Below are positions 1 through 11,182 of a stretch of DNA of 64,000 bases, in pieces. The stretch is from Dipteris shenzhenensis. Its lineage: Eukaryota > Polypodiophyta > Polypodiopsida > Gleicheniales. The translations under genes and the position numbers were made by a program. The stretch lies in the NCBI GenBank assembly GCA_047967505.1, contig CM106538.1; one strand, 5' to 3'. Under the pieces are notes generated by a model that made no database searches, was not told the DNA's origin, and saw nothing but the letters and a program-made list of their open reading frames with translations. The stretch's first letter is position 1, and each line of letters starts with the position of its first letter.

Positions 1-149
1 ACGAGTCCAAAAATATTGATACCAAAGACCAAGGGTGTAGCAGTCAAGGGATAAATGAAGATGACATGGATGCATGCCTCCCTTCTCCTCCACCCCCACT
101 GCCTAGACCACCCCCAAATGACCCTCCCCCCAACTATTACTATGACTAT
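1..149 (+). CDS. Probable exon of an unknown proline-rich host gene (partial, left edge)
   Basis: The third frame is open from the window edge to a splice-donor-like GTGAGT at 150-155. It encodes an acidic, then proline-rich, then tyrosine-rich peptide (PSPPPPLPRPPP, later NYYYDY). The exon would end in phase 0, which matches the phase of the probable exon at 3256. No domain is recognisable and no family is assigned. The coding call rests on biased composition plus the donor and matching phase, so it is moderate at best. The alternative is chance openness in a proline-rich low-complexity patch. Confidence 0.4.
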
Positions 150-639
150 GTGAGTGTTTCATTTTCCTAGTCTCCCCATGAGAATTCAATCTTGTGTTTG
201 ATGTTCATAAAATCAATTTCACTAAGCAGAGCCATGTGCAAGCCATGCTCGAGTACAAAGACAAAATCGATTTTTACCATAAGATTGAAAGGTGTTCAAA
301 AAAGGAACTTTATGCATGTGTGTTTGAGCACAAGACCAAATTGATTTTTTAAGTGTGTAAAGCAAGAATCACGATTTCATATGTGGAGCTTAAGATAATC
401 CACAGTATACCTTTTTTGAGCGACTTTGATTTTACATACTGAAAAATGCAATTTTAGCATAGGAAGAGGTGTCTACTGCCCCAAATCGTGTTTTTCAACT
501 GTTGTTGAAATTCATTACTCACACAAATCTTGGCCAATAGAAACACTAGTGGAATTGATTGTTGCATGTAAAAAATGGAGTACCTCTTGCATCTTCGTCC
601 ATCGTATTTTGTATTAGTGTTGACTCGTGAAGGCTATGC

Positions 640-840
640 TTCTTGTAAGTCTCTCCTTTACAAATCTCGCCTTCTCGCATGAGCCTTCTTCTGCCGCTTC
701 TCACAAGAGACTTCTCACTTCTGCTTCTAGAGCCTTATAGAGTGCCGCTTCTGCAAGAGACTACTTGCAAGGGCAAGACACTACTCACAAGAGCCTTATA
801 GAGTGCCACATCTCGCAGGAGCCTTATAGAGTGACGCTTT
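640..840. repeat. Cluster of short GAGCCTTATAGAGTG repeats
   Basis: The motif GAGCCTTATAGAGTG occurs near 730, 791 and 819. It alternates with variants of CTTCTGCAAGAGAC and CTTCTCACAAGAGAC. Spacing is irregular (about 60 and 28 bp), so this is a degenerate cluster rather than a clean tandem array. No coding or regulatory role is visible. Confidence 0.6.
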
Positions 841-1639
841 TGTCGCCACCAATCGTCTCTCAGATTTGGTGCATGGTGCGAGACTACAAGGCCAAGTAGT
901 GAATCATGACAATCCCAAACGAGGCGCACACCTGAAGATAGTAGATGAATCTTTACAAATGGCTATTGGACCCACCACGCTGTTAAAAGCGAGTTTCCAA
1001 ATAAAGCTATACAACCAAAAATAGCAAGCTTCCATATAAAGAGACATGTGGGTCCATTTTGGCTCAAAGTCATAGGGAGATGCGAGGCAGCAATTCGTCA
1101 TCACATAAGGTAGATGCGAGGTAGCGATTGTTGTCAACAAGTTCATGCAAAGACCAAAGACATTATCCTACTCGCAATTACCTCCCAGGTTGGTTCAGTT
1201 TTCTGCTTTAAATCTCCTTATGGTAACTCAAGCGTGCACAAAATCGTGAGAGCCGTGTTTATGTTGAAAAAAGTGATTTCAAATGTGTGGGCTTGGGCAG
1301 AATGGCCATATCGCATTTTTCAGCATGTTTAAGCATCTCTTGGAAAAATCAATTTCCCATGCTATATAGAGATTTGCATCACCTTGATAGCAAATGTAAA
1401 TTTCATGCTACAAAAATCAATTTATTGTGTGGAGGTAGAGGTAACATGCCATATCGCCTTTTTGAGAATCTATGAATGGCAATCATGAATATTTCGTTGA
1501 AAAAGGCGATTTCACATCTCTAGATTTGGGCAACATGCTAGATAGGTTTTTCGAGCGTGTTTCAATCAAAATTAAAAGAGCGGGTTTTTCAAATTGATAT
1601 CTTCCTCGGAAAAATGTGATTTTATGTAGGGAGGTGTTG

Positions 1640-2850
1640 GGTAACAAGGGAAATTGCTTTTATGAGTGAAATTGCTTTTATGAGCAAAATAAACTCAAAG
1701 TCCGCTCGAGAAAGCAATTTGTTGCTTCTTAGCAAACCAATCCACAGCAAATCGCTTTTTTGAGCATGATTTAAACATTATCTAGGCTCTATGTCAAGAT
1801 TCAATCACAAATGCACAATTTGATGCTTCCTAGCAAGCTATCTCAAACAAACTCTCTTTGTGGAGCATCTTGTATAGAAATTTCTAAATAACAAAAAATG
1901 TGCAGCATCTTTTGATGATTTGAAATCTCAATCTGTTAGAAAACACAATTTCATAATGTCGCACGGTATTGTTTCATATCATATCACTTTTTTAAGCTAT
2001 TGGAACAATTTGAACATTTTTGATAAGGTTTTGCTCAATAGAAAAAGAGAGACTTTGCTATGGACTTGCTAAATAGCAGTTGAAACACTTAATTGCACGA
2101 GTGTGGGAACATACATACTTGTTGCTTGCTACTCCATAAAATGTGGCCCAATATTATTCATGAAGTGCTGTGGAAAGGTAGCACTATGCCAAATATGTGG
2201 ATCTTGGAGTTGTAAAATAAGACCTCTACCAATTATAAAAACATTGTAGTCGATGGGCCCCAAGAGAGCGAGATAACGGCTATCCTAGCCATTACTAGCT
2301 TGCACATGTAAGCGTCTAGTAAGGGTCCACTTTCAACCTACCCTATATTGGATTCTAGTGGCCATTTACAACAAAGACAGAATGGCTAGCATGATTTTCC
2401 TTTATTATCATCAACTCGTGCATTACTATCAACCCAAGATAAGGGTTAGACTGTCTCTCTTTTTCCTAAGGTAGATAATGATCCTCAAGTCAGTGCAAGG
2501 AAAATATCCCCCCAATAGACGATCAATACCCTCCAGATTGGTTTCCTTGTTTGTTTCTTTGTTTGTTATCACTGTTTGAAAAAAAAAGCTCAAAGAAGCC
2601 ATTTCAAGTCTTTCAAGAAGTCGAATAGAGCTGTTCAACATAATTGTTTAAGTGTATGATACCATTACAAAAACATCATGTTTTGTGTTTGAAAAAGAGA
2701 TTTCATCCTCCACAACAGGTCGTGACATACCAAATTGCTTTTTTGAGCATGATTTGAAGACATTGTAGGTTAGAACTAAAGCTCTGCTCAAAAAAGCGAT
2801 TTCATGCTTCCTATCAAGTCCTCTCACACAAAATCGCTTTTTTGAGCATA
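1640..2850. repeat. Alternating inverted copies of a TTTTTTGAGCA motif
   Basis: The motif AAATCGCTTTTTTGAGCA appears at 1749-1766 and 2831-2848, with a one-base variant at 2732-2750. Its reverse complement, TGCTCAAAAAAGCGATTT, lies at about 2785-2802, between two direct copies. Weaker relatives occur at 1263-1330, 1340-1365, 1430-1520 and 1640-1690. Adjacent opposed copies could fold into stems. The origin is unknown; it is probably an old dispersed repeat. Confidence 0.6.
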
Positions 2851-3255
2851 TTTCATAGACATGGCTACTCATTACTCAAAACTATTTCCAAAAAGTGAAT
2901 TCATCCTTGATGGCTAGAGTATGACACTTGAAATCTCTTTTTCAAACATTTTTTACCTGTGAAGCGATTTTAGTATGTTGGTATTGTTTAGAATATATTG
3001 TTTAAAAAAGCTTTCTTTAGCATATTTTCCATTAGTTAAAGCATCTTCTCTGGTGTTTGCATGTTCAATAACACATGACTAATTTGTTTGCTTAGCATGT
3101 AAAGTTATATAAGAAAGTGGTTTCATTGGTATGTTGGTGTACTATAATGTAATTCTAAATCTCTTTGTTGAGCACGTTTTGCATATGTCCTATAGTGGTT
3201 TGCAATCTTACAACCTCTCTTGATGCTTAAAGGATTGTGTTTTATGTTTTTTTAG

Positions 3256-3376
3256 TTAAGAAGATTGGATATGGCAAGGACCAAATCCACAGCAAGAAAA
3301 CATGGAAAAGGTCCCGACATTGCAATAGTTGCTCCCAAAGTAGAAGCATCTCAAAGGGGTCATCACCAAAGAAAGG
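3256..3376 (+). CDS. Probable internal exon encoding a basic, histone H3 tail-like segment
   Basis: A T-rich tract ends in AG at 3254-3255 and is followed by an open phase-0 frame that reaches a GGGTAAAT donor at 3375-3382, giving an exon of 121 bp ending at 3376. The peptide is basic. An internal Met at 3271 begins MARTKSTARKHGKG, which matches the histone H3 N-terminus (ARTKQTARKS) at eight of ten positions before diverging. It is not a histone, because no histone fold follows. It may be a continuation of the exon ending at 149, since the phases agree. Alternatively the Met at 3271 starts a short protein. The H3 likeness could be coincidence in a basic peptide. Confidence 0.4.
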
Positions 3377-3439
3377 GTAAATCAGTGCATATACTCAAGC
3401 AAGTTGTTGAGTGCCAAGCCTCCAAGAAAATGGTGCAAT

Positions 3440-3812
3440 ATCCAAACATGTGGCATATAGCATATAGCATACGATATATAAACATATAAACATATAGCAT
3501 AAAAACATATAAATATATTCAATATATAAGTATTGAACATGTAACATATAGCATATAAACTTATGTCATATAAACATGTAAACATGTACTCATAAACATA
3601 TGAACAAGAAAACATATAACCATATAGACATATAGCACATAAACTTATGGCATATAAACATATAAACATGTGCACACTTGAACGTATAAACAAATAAACA
3701 TATAAACATATAGCATATAAAATTATGGCATATAAACATATAAACATATAAACATATAACATGCAAACATAAAAGCAACGACATAAACATATAGAACAAT
3801 GACATATACATA
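3440..3812. repeat. AT-rich minisatellite (ACATATAAACATATAGCAT type)
   Basis: Roughly 370 bp are built from imperfect repeats of 6 to 24 bases such as AACATATAAACATATAGCAT. Minus-strand reading frames through it give only repetitive tyrosine, cysteine, isoleucine and leucine runs, so they are artefacts of the repeat. Confidence 0.85.
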
Positions 3813-4026
3813 AGGTATCTGGAACTTAAGCATGGCAACAATAGTGTTTTTCATTTCAACACCATACAATATGCTCAAACTTTCCCATTCAAGTATTAGT
3901 GCAGTGGTCACCCATAGACATCTCGTTCAGGTATTCTTGCATACTCTTCTTATTGCGTCTCGACTTTCCAATGGCCACAAGGGATGGATAAGACGTGGTT
4001 GCCCCTGTAGGAGTTGAGCTCTTACA

Positions 4027-5063
4027 CTAGCACCTGTGTTTCTCTATGAAAGGTCTTGCCCTCGGGATCGAGTTCCTAAAACCATCATCGATGGCTTGGA
4101 GTGTGGTGATAGGGTGAAGAGTTTGGTCCTCCATCCTTGCCTTTAACACCTGTAGGTCTATATTAGCTTGCATCATCATAGCTATACCCTGAGATAGAAG
4201 GAACTCATTTCCCCCTACAGCATGGCCAACCATAACCCTAAGTTAGCCCACCCACCTTTACTGTACAAGTCAAGCACATCACACTGTGTCGCAATTGTAC
4301 TTGCTATGTTTTCCACCATGGACATGTAACCCCTAAGTTCATGATGACAAAGTCTCTCCACTGTTGCGATTGTGCCAAGATTAGTGGTATCTGAAATGAT
4401 CCCACCCTCTTGCACTACATGAGAGGCACCCTCTTGGAGTCCCACATTTTCTTTTTCACCTAAAACATTTGGGTGACCTATGGCAAACAGGTTACAGCCC
4501 ATGCAATCAACATAATCACTAATTTGTTTTTGTTGTAAGCACAAAACAACAGTACTTCACAAACCTTGGTTTTCAAATTCCATGAAATTCCCATCATGCA
4601 AGCGTAGGGCCTGTACTACCACCGTCTCCAAGGGAAAGCCGTAAAGGATCAGTACCTTAGCCTGGTGCTTGCAGAAATTACCTTTGCAAGACCAGTCATA
4701 GTCACAATAAGCCCACTCGCAATCAACATTGTACACGGTGTAAATTTCCCTGGCTCTTGATATGCTTTGAATCGTAGCTATGAGGTGCTCTCCTTTGAGG
4801 AATGTGACGTACTCATCAGGGATTTCATTCACTCAATGGACGGCATTATCGATGATGCCCTCAATGTTACAATTCCTCTTAAAGCCCTTGTTCTTCACCA
4901 TGTCAACATACCAATAATAGGGCAGACACTTGCAGAGAATCTTGTCCAACAACCAGTCCATATGTCAACCAATAGAGCTCTTCTGCCCCGCAAGAAACCT
5001 TCACTTTAACATACTATAATATGACTCTATTACACCGTTCGTGTCCGGCTAGCATGGGGCAAG
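4027..5063 (-). pseudogene. Decayed MULE/SWIM-type transposase C-terminal region
   Basis: One minus-strand frame from 5063 to about 4225 reads as a C-terminal transposase or SWIM protein. It has a DTNGVIESYYSMLK motif near 5045-5004, then a segment containing LPYYWYVDM and GFKRNCNIEGI, then a SWIM-like zinc-binding region (CDYDWSCKGNFCKH, about 4700-4660). SWIM fingers of the C-x-C...C-x-H type are typical of Mutator-like transposases and their domesticated FAR1 relatives; here the first cysteine pair is imperfect. In-frame stops lie at 5049-5051, 5001-5003, 4965-4967, 4833-4835 and 4557-4559, and a frameshift near 4225 leads into the last segment (4233-4027). The N-terminal catalytic core is absent. 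This is a dead fragment. A host SWIM-protein pseudogene is the alternative. Confidence 0.6.
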
Positions 5064-5263
5064 TGCCTAGTTGCCCGTACCCACATGTCTACATCAAAAA
5101 CAACAAATCAATCTCAATCTCAATAATCAAGTACATCCACAATAACCTAAGGTTAGGCACCCATGAAAATCTCAAGCTGACCTATGTCAATTCAAGCTAC
5201 CTCTTTCCATTGTTTGCCCATAGATAAGCCTCATTTCATCTCTCTCTTTTCCATTTTCCAAGC

Positions 5264-6230
5264 ATGGCTGACATTCCTGTGTTTTGTGGATGGGTTGAAG
5301 AAAATCCAATTAAGTATCTTGTGGCCTTCAAGTGCCGTTGTGTTTCTCTCAACTTTCTTACTGAAGACAGATGGTTGTTGGTTCTTCTCACATTTCTAGA
5401 GGGTTTGGCTCAAGTGTGGTATGAGAAGCAAGCCAAAGACATTCGCCAAAGCTAGCCAAGGTTGACAGCAACGATGATTGAGAATTTTGGCAAAGAAGAG
5501 GAGCCGGAGAATGTGTACCTGCAGGTGGCAAACTTGAAGTAGGCAGAAGGTGAGATGGCGCGTCGATATGTGGATCGAGCGGCCGTGCTCCTAGACCATT
5601 TAATTGCCACACATGAGGACAATGCCGGATTTTGAGCTAGAATGACTCAGCATGTTTTGGGCTACCTTGTAGTAGGAGCAAGTGACAAATTCCGCCTCAA
5701 GGTTAAATGGGAGAATCCAGAAACTATGGTGCTAGCAAATGAGATTGCTCAAAAGTTTGATAAAGTTCAGTCTGATCCCACTTCAAAGAAGACGATTGTC
5801 CCTCCGCAACCCCCTCAATTCTTGCAACAACAACCTAGGGGGTCTAACTCAGGGGCATACCCCCACCCCTCATCAGTAATGTATCCACCACCTCCACCTC
5901 AAATGTATGGTCCTCCCTTAGATGCTTACCCTCAACAAGGTGTATATTCTCACCCTCCACCTCGAAGATTTCCCCAGCCTCACCCACGAGCCCCCCTCCT
6001 TTCTACTCCCTCAACCCCTCGAGCTAAAGAGGCCCCTCCTGCAAAAGAACCTGTAGTTAATGACCTAGCCAAGGACTTGAATGATCTTCGGCTTGAGATG
6101 GTGGGCATCAGAAATCAAGCCAACCGCCCTCCAAGAGATTGAGCTAATGTTGTATGCTACGAGTGCCACTAGAAAGGTCATTATCGCACGGAATGTCCCA
6201 ATGAATTCCAAGGGTGAATCTTCTAAGTGA
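5264..6230 (+). pseudogene. gag: Gypsy-1 gag remnant
   Basis: The frame begins at the ATG at 5264 and carries a retrotransposon gag-like segment (LTFLEGLAQVWYEKQ, about 5385-5430). A long proline-rich linker follows (5800-6050), with a CCHC zinc knuckle near 6158-6200 (C-x2-C-x4-H-x4-C; CYECH, one stop, KGHYRTEC). In-frame stops interrupt it at about 5453, 5540, 5635, 6140 and inside the knuckle. The related copy on the minus strand near 57060 has CAG in the knuckle where this copy has TAG. The protein would form the nucleocapsid and bind the element's RNA. No 5' LTR is found upstream, so the element is truncated. Confidence 0.8.
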
Positions 6231-6235
6231 ATCTA

Positions 6236-6932
6236 GCACTGAGGATTCTGATGTAGAGATCCTTGACCTTGGGAAAAGAAGTCGTACCGCCTAGGACCCC
6301 TCTCGAAACTGTGGACCAAGCCGCCCTAGGAAGAAGGTGTCCTTCTCAGAGCCTTCAGATGCTGAGATGGCAAACCCACCAGTAGAGAAGACTAAAAGAT
6401 CTCGCACGAGTAAGTGGTCGCCCTCGGATTTTCCCATCAGCTCAGGGCAAGAAGACTATTCGGTCGTTCATGACCTTGCTCATCGTTCTTTGAGCATCAC
6501 GCTCCCTCAACTAATAGCATTAAGCCCTAAGGTGAGACGTGAGCTGTAGCAAGGGCACTCAACAAGGAGGAATAAGAAAGAGGGAAAGGTAAGAGAGGTA
6601 TCTTCTATCTTTGAAGAAATTGATCGGCACACACATACAGTCGATGTCATCTTAGATAATTGCCGTGTCAAAAATGTGCGTGTTGATGGGAGAGCTGCAT
6701 ATAATATCATGGTGCCCCGAATCATGAAGAAATTGAATTTGAAATGTACAAGGCGTTCCTCCACTCGAATCAAGGTAGCAGATGGTCAACGACTCACCAC
6801 CTTGGGAGTCATTGAGGATTTGCCCATCACCGTCAATGGGTTGACCACCACCGTCAATTTCTATGTAGTGGACATTGAAGGTTACCCAGCCATACTCGGG
6901 AGACCATGGTTAAGAAAGAGTGATGCAGTCAG
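6236..6932 (+). pseudogene. Gypsy-1 retropepsin-like protease remnant
   Basis: After an acidic segment (SSTEDSDVEILDLG) the frame holds an aspartic protease-like domain. The DGRAAYNIM motif near 6682-6708 corresponds to the D-[ST]-G-A active site of plant Ty3/Gypsy proteases, but the usual Gly-Ala pair reads Arg-Ala. The flap and C-terminal part ends with AILGRPWLRKSDAV near 6890-6930. A stop at 6547-6549 breaks the frame. The homologous protein on the minus strand (56.3-56.9 kb) continues without interruption past DAVS. Here the homology ends at 6932, where Copia-1 begins. Confidence 0.75.
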
Positions 6933-7105
6933 TGAGAGTGCTCTCAACGGAAGCAAGAACGGAAGAGGGAGAGAGAGAAACAGAGAGCCACACAAGTTTT
7001 GGTGGGTGCAGAATACCCTAATCTTCTTTTTCATTCATTTATATATGTGTTTGAGTATTGTACATAACCGAGGTAAAGGCACAGTGACCTTTAACCCCCA
7101 TAACC
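6933..7105 (-). repeat. Probable 3' LTR of Copia-1
   Basis: Read on the minus strand, the RNase H end is followed by a purine-rich stretch (AAGTGGGAGG, about 7103-7112). The sequence then runs to a terminal CTCTCA at the Gypsy-1 junction. Its last bases (GAGAGCACTCTCA) form a short inverted terminus. The outer end is well fixed by comparison with Gypsy-2. The inner boundary is a guess because the 5' LTR copy is missing. Confidence 0.4.
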
Positions 7106-7199
7106 TCCCACTTAAAGGACAATGTGCCTTTAAGGGAGAACAACCAATGAGCATACTATCCAATGCCCATCAATACACGACAATACTCAAACCACTGAC

Positions 7200-7600
7200 T
7201 AGGTAGACTCTTCGTCAGCATATCTACAGGGTTATCATCTGTATGAACCTTGACAAGCTCTATGCGCTTGTCCTCAAGTACCTCCCTGATGAAATGGTAC
7301 CTAGCCTCAATGTGTTTGGTCTTTGCATGAAAGACCGGATTCTGTGCTAGCTAAATAGCACTCATGGAATCACTATGCAATGTTGGTACACCTGTATGAA
7401 TCCCCAAATCTCCCACTAGCCGATCAAGCCATATAGCCTCCTTGCAACCCTCTGTAGCTGCAACATACTCAGCCTCTGTGGTAGACAAAGCAACACACTT
7501 CTGTGCATGAGACATCCACGACACTGCAGCACCTGCAAAGGTGAACACATAACTAGAAGTGGATCTCCTACTATCCACATGCCCTCTGCATAGTCTAAAT
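7200..7600 (-). pseudogene. Copia-1 RNase H domain
   Basis: The translated minus strand gives the Copia RNase H segment: a region with SRRSTSSYVFTFAGAAVSW, then ALSTTEAEYVAATEGCKEAIWL, then HSDSMSAI, a stop, LAQNPVFHAKTKHIEVRYHF and DNPVDMLTKSLP. These are the standard conserved blocks of plant Ty1/Copia RNase H, which degrades RNA in RNA:DNA hybrids during reverse transcription. At least one in-frame stop (near 7351) and a frameshift near 7575 separate it from the reverse transcriptase. Confidence 0.8.
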
Positions 7601-8580
7601 CTATGTACCCAAGTACACGCATGTCTCCTCTACCAAAGCAGATGCACATCTCCTTGGTACCCTTCATGTACCTCATGATGCACTTAACTACCTCCCAATG
7701 CCTCTTTCTTGGATTAGCCATATACCGGCTAACAACTCCCACTGCAAATGCAATGTCTAGTCTAGTGGCTATCATAGCATACATAAGACTCCCAACTGCT
7801 GATGCATAAGGAACCTTGGCCATCATGGCCCTTTCCTCATCTGATTTGGGACTATCTCTATGACTCAGTTTCACATATGGAGGCAATGGAGTACTCACTA
7901 CCTTCCCCCCCTCCATATTGAAACGCTGCAATACTTTTGTAACATACTCTTTTTGTGAAAGCCAAAGGAGTTTCCTACTCCGATCACGCGTGATGCGCAT
8001 ACCAAGAATATGATCTGCAAGTCCCAAATCCTTCATATCAAAGGCCTCATGCAACTTGGCCTTTAATGCATCTAGCTCATAAGTATTCTTGCTAGCCAAT
8101 AGCATATCATCCACATATAGTGCCAAGATTATCAAGCTATTATCCTTAGCCCTTTTAGTGTAGAGGCAGTGATCAATTTCACTCCTTCTAAAACCCTGGG
8201 ACCGAATGAAAGCATCAAACTTCTAATACCATTCTGTAGGCGCTTGCTTAAGACCATAGAGACTCTTCTTTAGCTTGCAAACTAAATGCTCTTGGCCCTT
8301 TTCTTCAAAGCCTTCCGGCTGCACCATGTAAATTTCCTCATGCAAATCCCCATGCAAGAAAGTTGTCTTGACATCCATCTACATAAGCTCCATATCCTCT
8401 GATGCCACTAGTCCAAGCATGCATCTGAGTGTGGTCATCTTCACAACGAGAGAGAATATCTCATTAAGGTCCACACCCTTCTCTTGCTTGAACCCTTTAG
8501 CGACCAAACGGGCCTTGTACCTAGGCACATCATCACCTGCAACCTTCATTTTGTAGACCATTTACATGGCAAGGCTTTCT
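7600..8580 (-). pseudogene. Copia-1 reverse transcriptase
   Basis: The conserved Copia RT blocks are in order on the minus strand: [45 protein letters not shown] and the catalytic YVDDM at about 8117-8103. The family TPLPPYVKLS block and the VGSLMYAMIATRLDIAFAVG block follow. Stops near 8379 and 8224 interrupt it. The enzyme copies element RNA to DNA in cytoplasmic particles. The catalytic Asp pair is intact but the frame is not. Confidence 0.85.
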
Positions 8581-8869
8581 TTCCATGTGGCAAAGAAACC
8601 AAGTCCCAAGTCTTATTCTTCATAAGAGAACTCATCTCTGATTGCATAGAATACTCCCACTTGCGTTGATCCTTGTGCATCATAGCCTCTCTGTAGCAAG
8701 AAGGCTCCCCACAATCAGTAAGCATCACATAGTCTACCCCTGGAACAAACCTATCAAGCGGTCTAGACACTCTAGATGATCTTCTCAAGGGCATTTCAGC
8801 TTGCTGTCCCACCTGCATATCAGTCACATTTGGCTCATCATTTCCACCAATAGATGATCCATTATCTAC

Positions 8870-9858
8870 CCTTGATTGTATACCTGTGGGAGTACTTGGT
8901 GGTACCATTTCTTGCACATTTGGTGCATGGACAGCTTGCTGTGTATCAACATATGCAGGTGGATTCACATCTTGAAAAGTGATTCTCCTCATTTCCACAT
9001 CCCTCATGGGTGCCTTATGCATCTTCTTCTCATTGAAGACTACATCATGGCTATGTATGATCTTCTTTACTTCTGGATCCCAGAGACAATAGCCCATCTC
9101 TCCACTTTTACCATAACCCAGAAAGATGCATTTCCTAGACTTAGGATCTAGCTTCTTTCCAAGCTCTTTTGGCACATGTGCATATGCGTCACACCCAAAT
9201 ATATGCAAATGAGAGTAAGAGGGCTTCTTTCCACTCCATGCCTCTTTAGGAATACCACCATCCAAACTCTTACTAGGTGATCTATTGATCACATGCACTG
9301 CAGTCTTCATTGGAGACTTGCATTGGAAAGCATGCATTGCAATCTTTCTTGAATGGTACGGTTCATCTTTTCTGCAACTAGATTTTGCTCTGGAGTACGA
9401 GGGGATGTGAGCTCCCTCTTAATCCCACATGTATCACAGAAATGCTGAAAGTCATGAGAGATATACTCTCCACCATTGTCAGTCCATAAGCATTTAAGTG
9501 TTCTACCTTACTGATTCTCAACCAAGGCTAGCCATTTCTGAAATACCTGGAACACATCACTCTTTGGAGCTATAGCATAAGCCCACACTTTCCTAGTTGC
9601 ATCATCAATGAATGTCACATAGTATTCAGCCCCACCTAATGACCGTGTAGGCATGGGACCACATACGCCTAAATGCACCAATTTTTCAAACTCTTTCTTT
9701 CCCCTTCTTTTACGGGCTGATTTAGTCTGCTTCCCATAGAGATAGTGCTCACAAAATTCAAAATCAGAGAAACTCAAATGCGATACATAACCGAAATGGC
9801 ATAAGAGTTTCATTCCATTCTAGCTCATGTGCCCCAACCTGCAATGCCACAAAGAAGT
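8870..9858 (-). pseudogene. Copia-1 integrase
   Basis: The minus-strand frame shows a zinc-binding start (LWHCRLGHMS near 9858, CEHYLYGKQT near 9745). The catalytic core follows: FIDDATRKVWAYA, WTDNGGEY near 9480 and AEKMNRTIQERL near 9360. These correspond to the D, D and E of retroviral-type integrases. The Copia-typical tail (RKCIFLGYG and HDVVFNE) lies near 9130-9040. Stops at 9508 and nearby break the frame. A serine- and proline-rich linker leads to the reverse transcriptase. Confidence 0.8.
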
Positions 9859-9859
9859 G

Positions 9860-10245
9860 CTTGGCTGCTCGGTTATTGCAACAGCATGATCAAATACCCC
9901 TGATACATGTAAGGGATACAAAGTCCCACACTTGGCACCCCTGGCCAAAAGCATAGAGCCCTTCTGAATTTTCCAACTCTTAAAGCCAAAAGTGGTGTGA
10001 AAACCAGCATCATCTAGCTGACCCACTCAAATAAGACTCTTGGTCAACTTAGGCACATGTCTCACATGTTTCAAAATAAATGCAGACCCATTTGCAAAAG
10101 AAAACTTTATGTCACCTACTCCCACTATGTCACATGCATAGTCATTTCCAAGATGCACACAACCTGTCTTTCCACTATCATAAGTGGAGAACCATTCCCT
10201 ATGGGGAGTAACATGGAATGAAGCACCAGAATCCAAAATCCAATC
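9860..10245 (-). pseudogene. Copia-1 protease
   Basis: The frame begins with WILDSGASFHVTPHREWF at about 10245-10195, the DSGA active-site motif of Copia aspartic protease. It continues through FANGSAFILKHVRHVPKLTKSLIS, the usual 'V(L)YVP' block. A stop near 10025 separates it from the segment leading into the integrase zinc finger. The protease would cleave the element's own polyprotein. Confidence 0.8.
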
Positions 10246-11182
10246 CTAGGAATATGCATCATCTGAAGTGGTAAGCAACTCTGCAGATAAACTAGACATG
10301 AAGAGAACGTCATTGTCACTATCATGTGTGACTGCATCGATCTCCTCGATCTTCACTTTTCCTTTGTCCTCCCTTGGACTCTCTTCCTTTTGATTTACAC
10401 CCCAATTTGCATTCTTTTTCTTATCCTTTTTCTCTCTTTTCAGCTTGTAGCAATCCTTTTTCATATGGCCCTTCTTGCCACAGTGGTAACACTCAATGTT
10501 CTCTGCCCTAGATTTGCTACGAGACTTCCCTCTTTCTTGGGACTTCCCCCTGAACTGTGATCTGCCCCTTAGCACATTTAAGGCTGCATCCTACTTGTTG
10601 CTGTCCATAGACTTCCGTCTAACCTCCTCGGCCAACAAGCTACCCACAACATCAATACTCCACCAAGTGCAGAGTTATTGACAGCTGTACAGAATGTATC
10701 CCATGAGGATGGCAATGAACATAAGAGAAATATTGCCTTAGTCTCCGCATCAAAATTCATCTTCTGAGCCTAAAGCTGGCTGAAAATAATATTGAATTCA
10801 TTCAAGTGAGAAGCAATGGAGACCCTTCGTTCATCTCCAGCTCAAACAACCTCTTCATGAGGTAAAATTTATTAGAGGCAGTTTCCTTTTCATAAGTGGC
10901 ACACAGTTTCTTCCACAAATCTTCCGTAGTCTGCTCATTTACTACTGTGAAATAAACTAACTTTGCAAGATGAAGTCTAATAGTATATTTTGCTAATGCA
11001 TCCAACTCATTCCAATCATCCTCATACATATTTGCAGGCTTAGCTTCAATCCCTGCCAAGGGTTTAATCTGCTTCTTTTGAATAAGCACATCCCTTATTT
11101 GTTCTTTCCACAAAGAAAAGTTTGTCCCATCAAACTTTTTAATGCTAAAAAACTCCTTTTCAAACATGGAAGAGGATGCCAT
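10246..11182 (-). pseudogene. gag: Copia-1 gag (UBN2-type) with CCHC knuckle
   Basis: The frame starts at the ATG at 11182 (MASSSMFEKEFF) and reads as a UBN2-type Copia gag: FDGTNFSLWKEQIRDVLI, then TTEDLWKKLCATYEKETASNK. A frameshift near 10802 leads to FLLCSLPSSWDTF. The CCHC knuckle CYHCGKKGHMKKDCYK lies near 10495-10450, followed by a lysine-rich and acidic region. More than one frameshift or stop lies between 10575 and 10800. The nucleocapsid protein would package element RNA. Copia-2 (62.3-62.9 kb) aligns closely. Confidence 0.85.

Larger units (their letters stand above)
150..3255 (+). other. Probable long intron with degenerate inverted repeats
   Basis: The interval lies between a GTGAGT donor at 150 and a T-rich tract ending in AG at 3254-3255. 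It has no convincing coding region. It is littered with variants of the motif AAATCGCTTTTTTGAGCA in both orientations (for example 1749-1766, 2732-2750 and 2831-2848, with an inverted copy near 2785-2805). It also holds a short repeat cluster at 640-840. Its assignment as an intron is inference from splice signals and phase. Confidence 0.35.

Noticed and set aside
3382-3911. Long minus-strand ORFs (up to 126 codons) rich in Tyr, Cys, Leu and Ile
   Set aside because: They run through the AT-rich minisatellite and simply translate the repeat.
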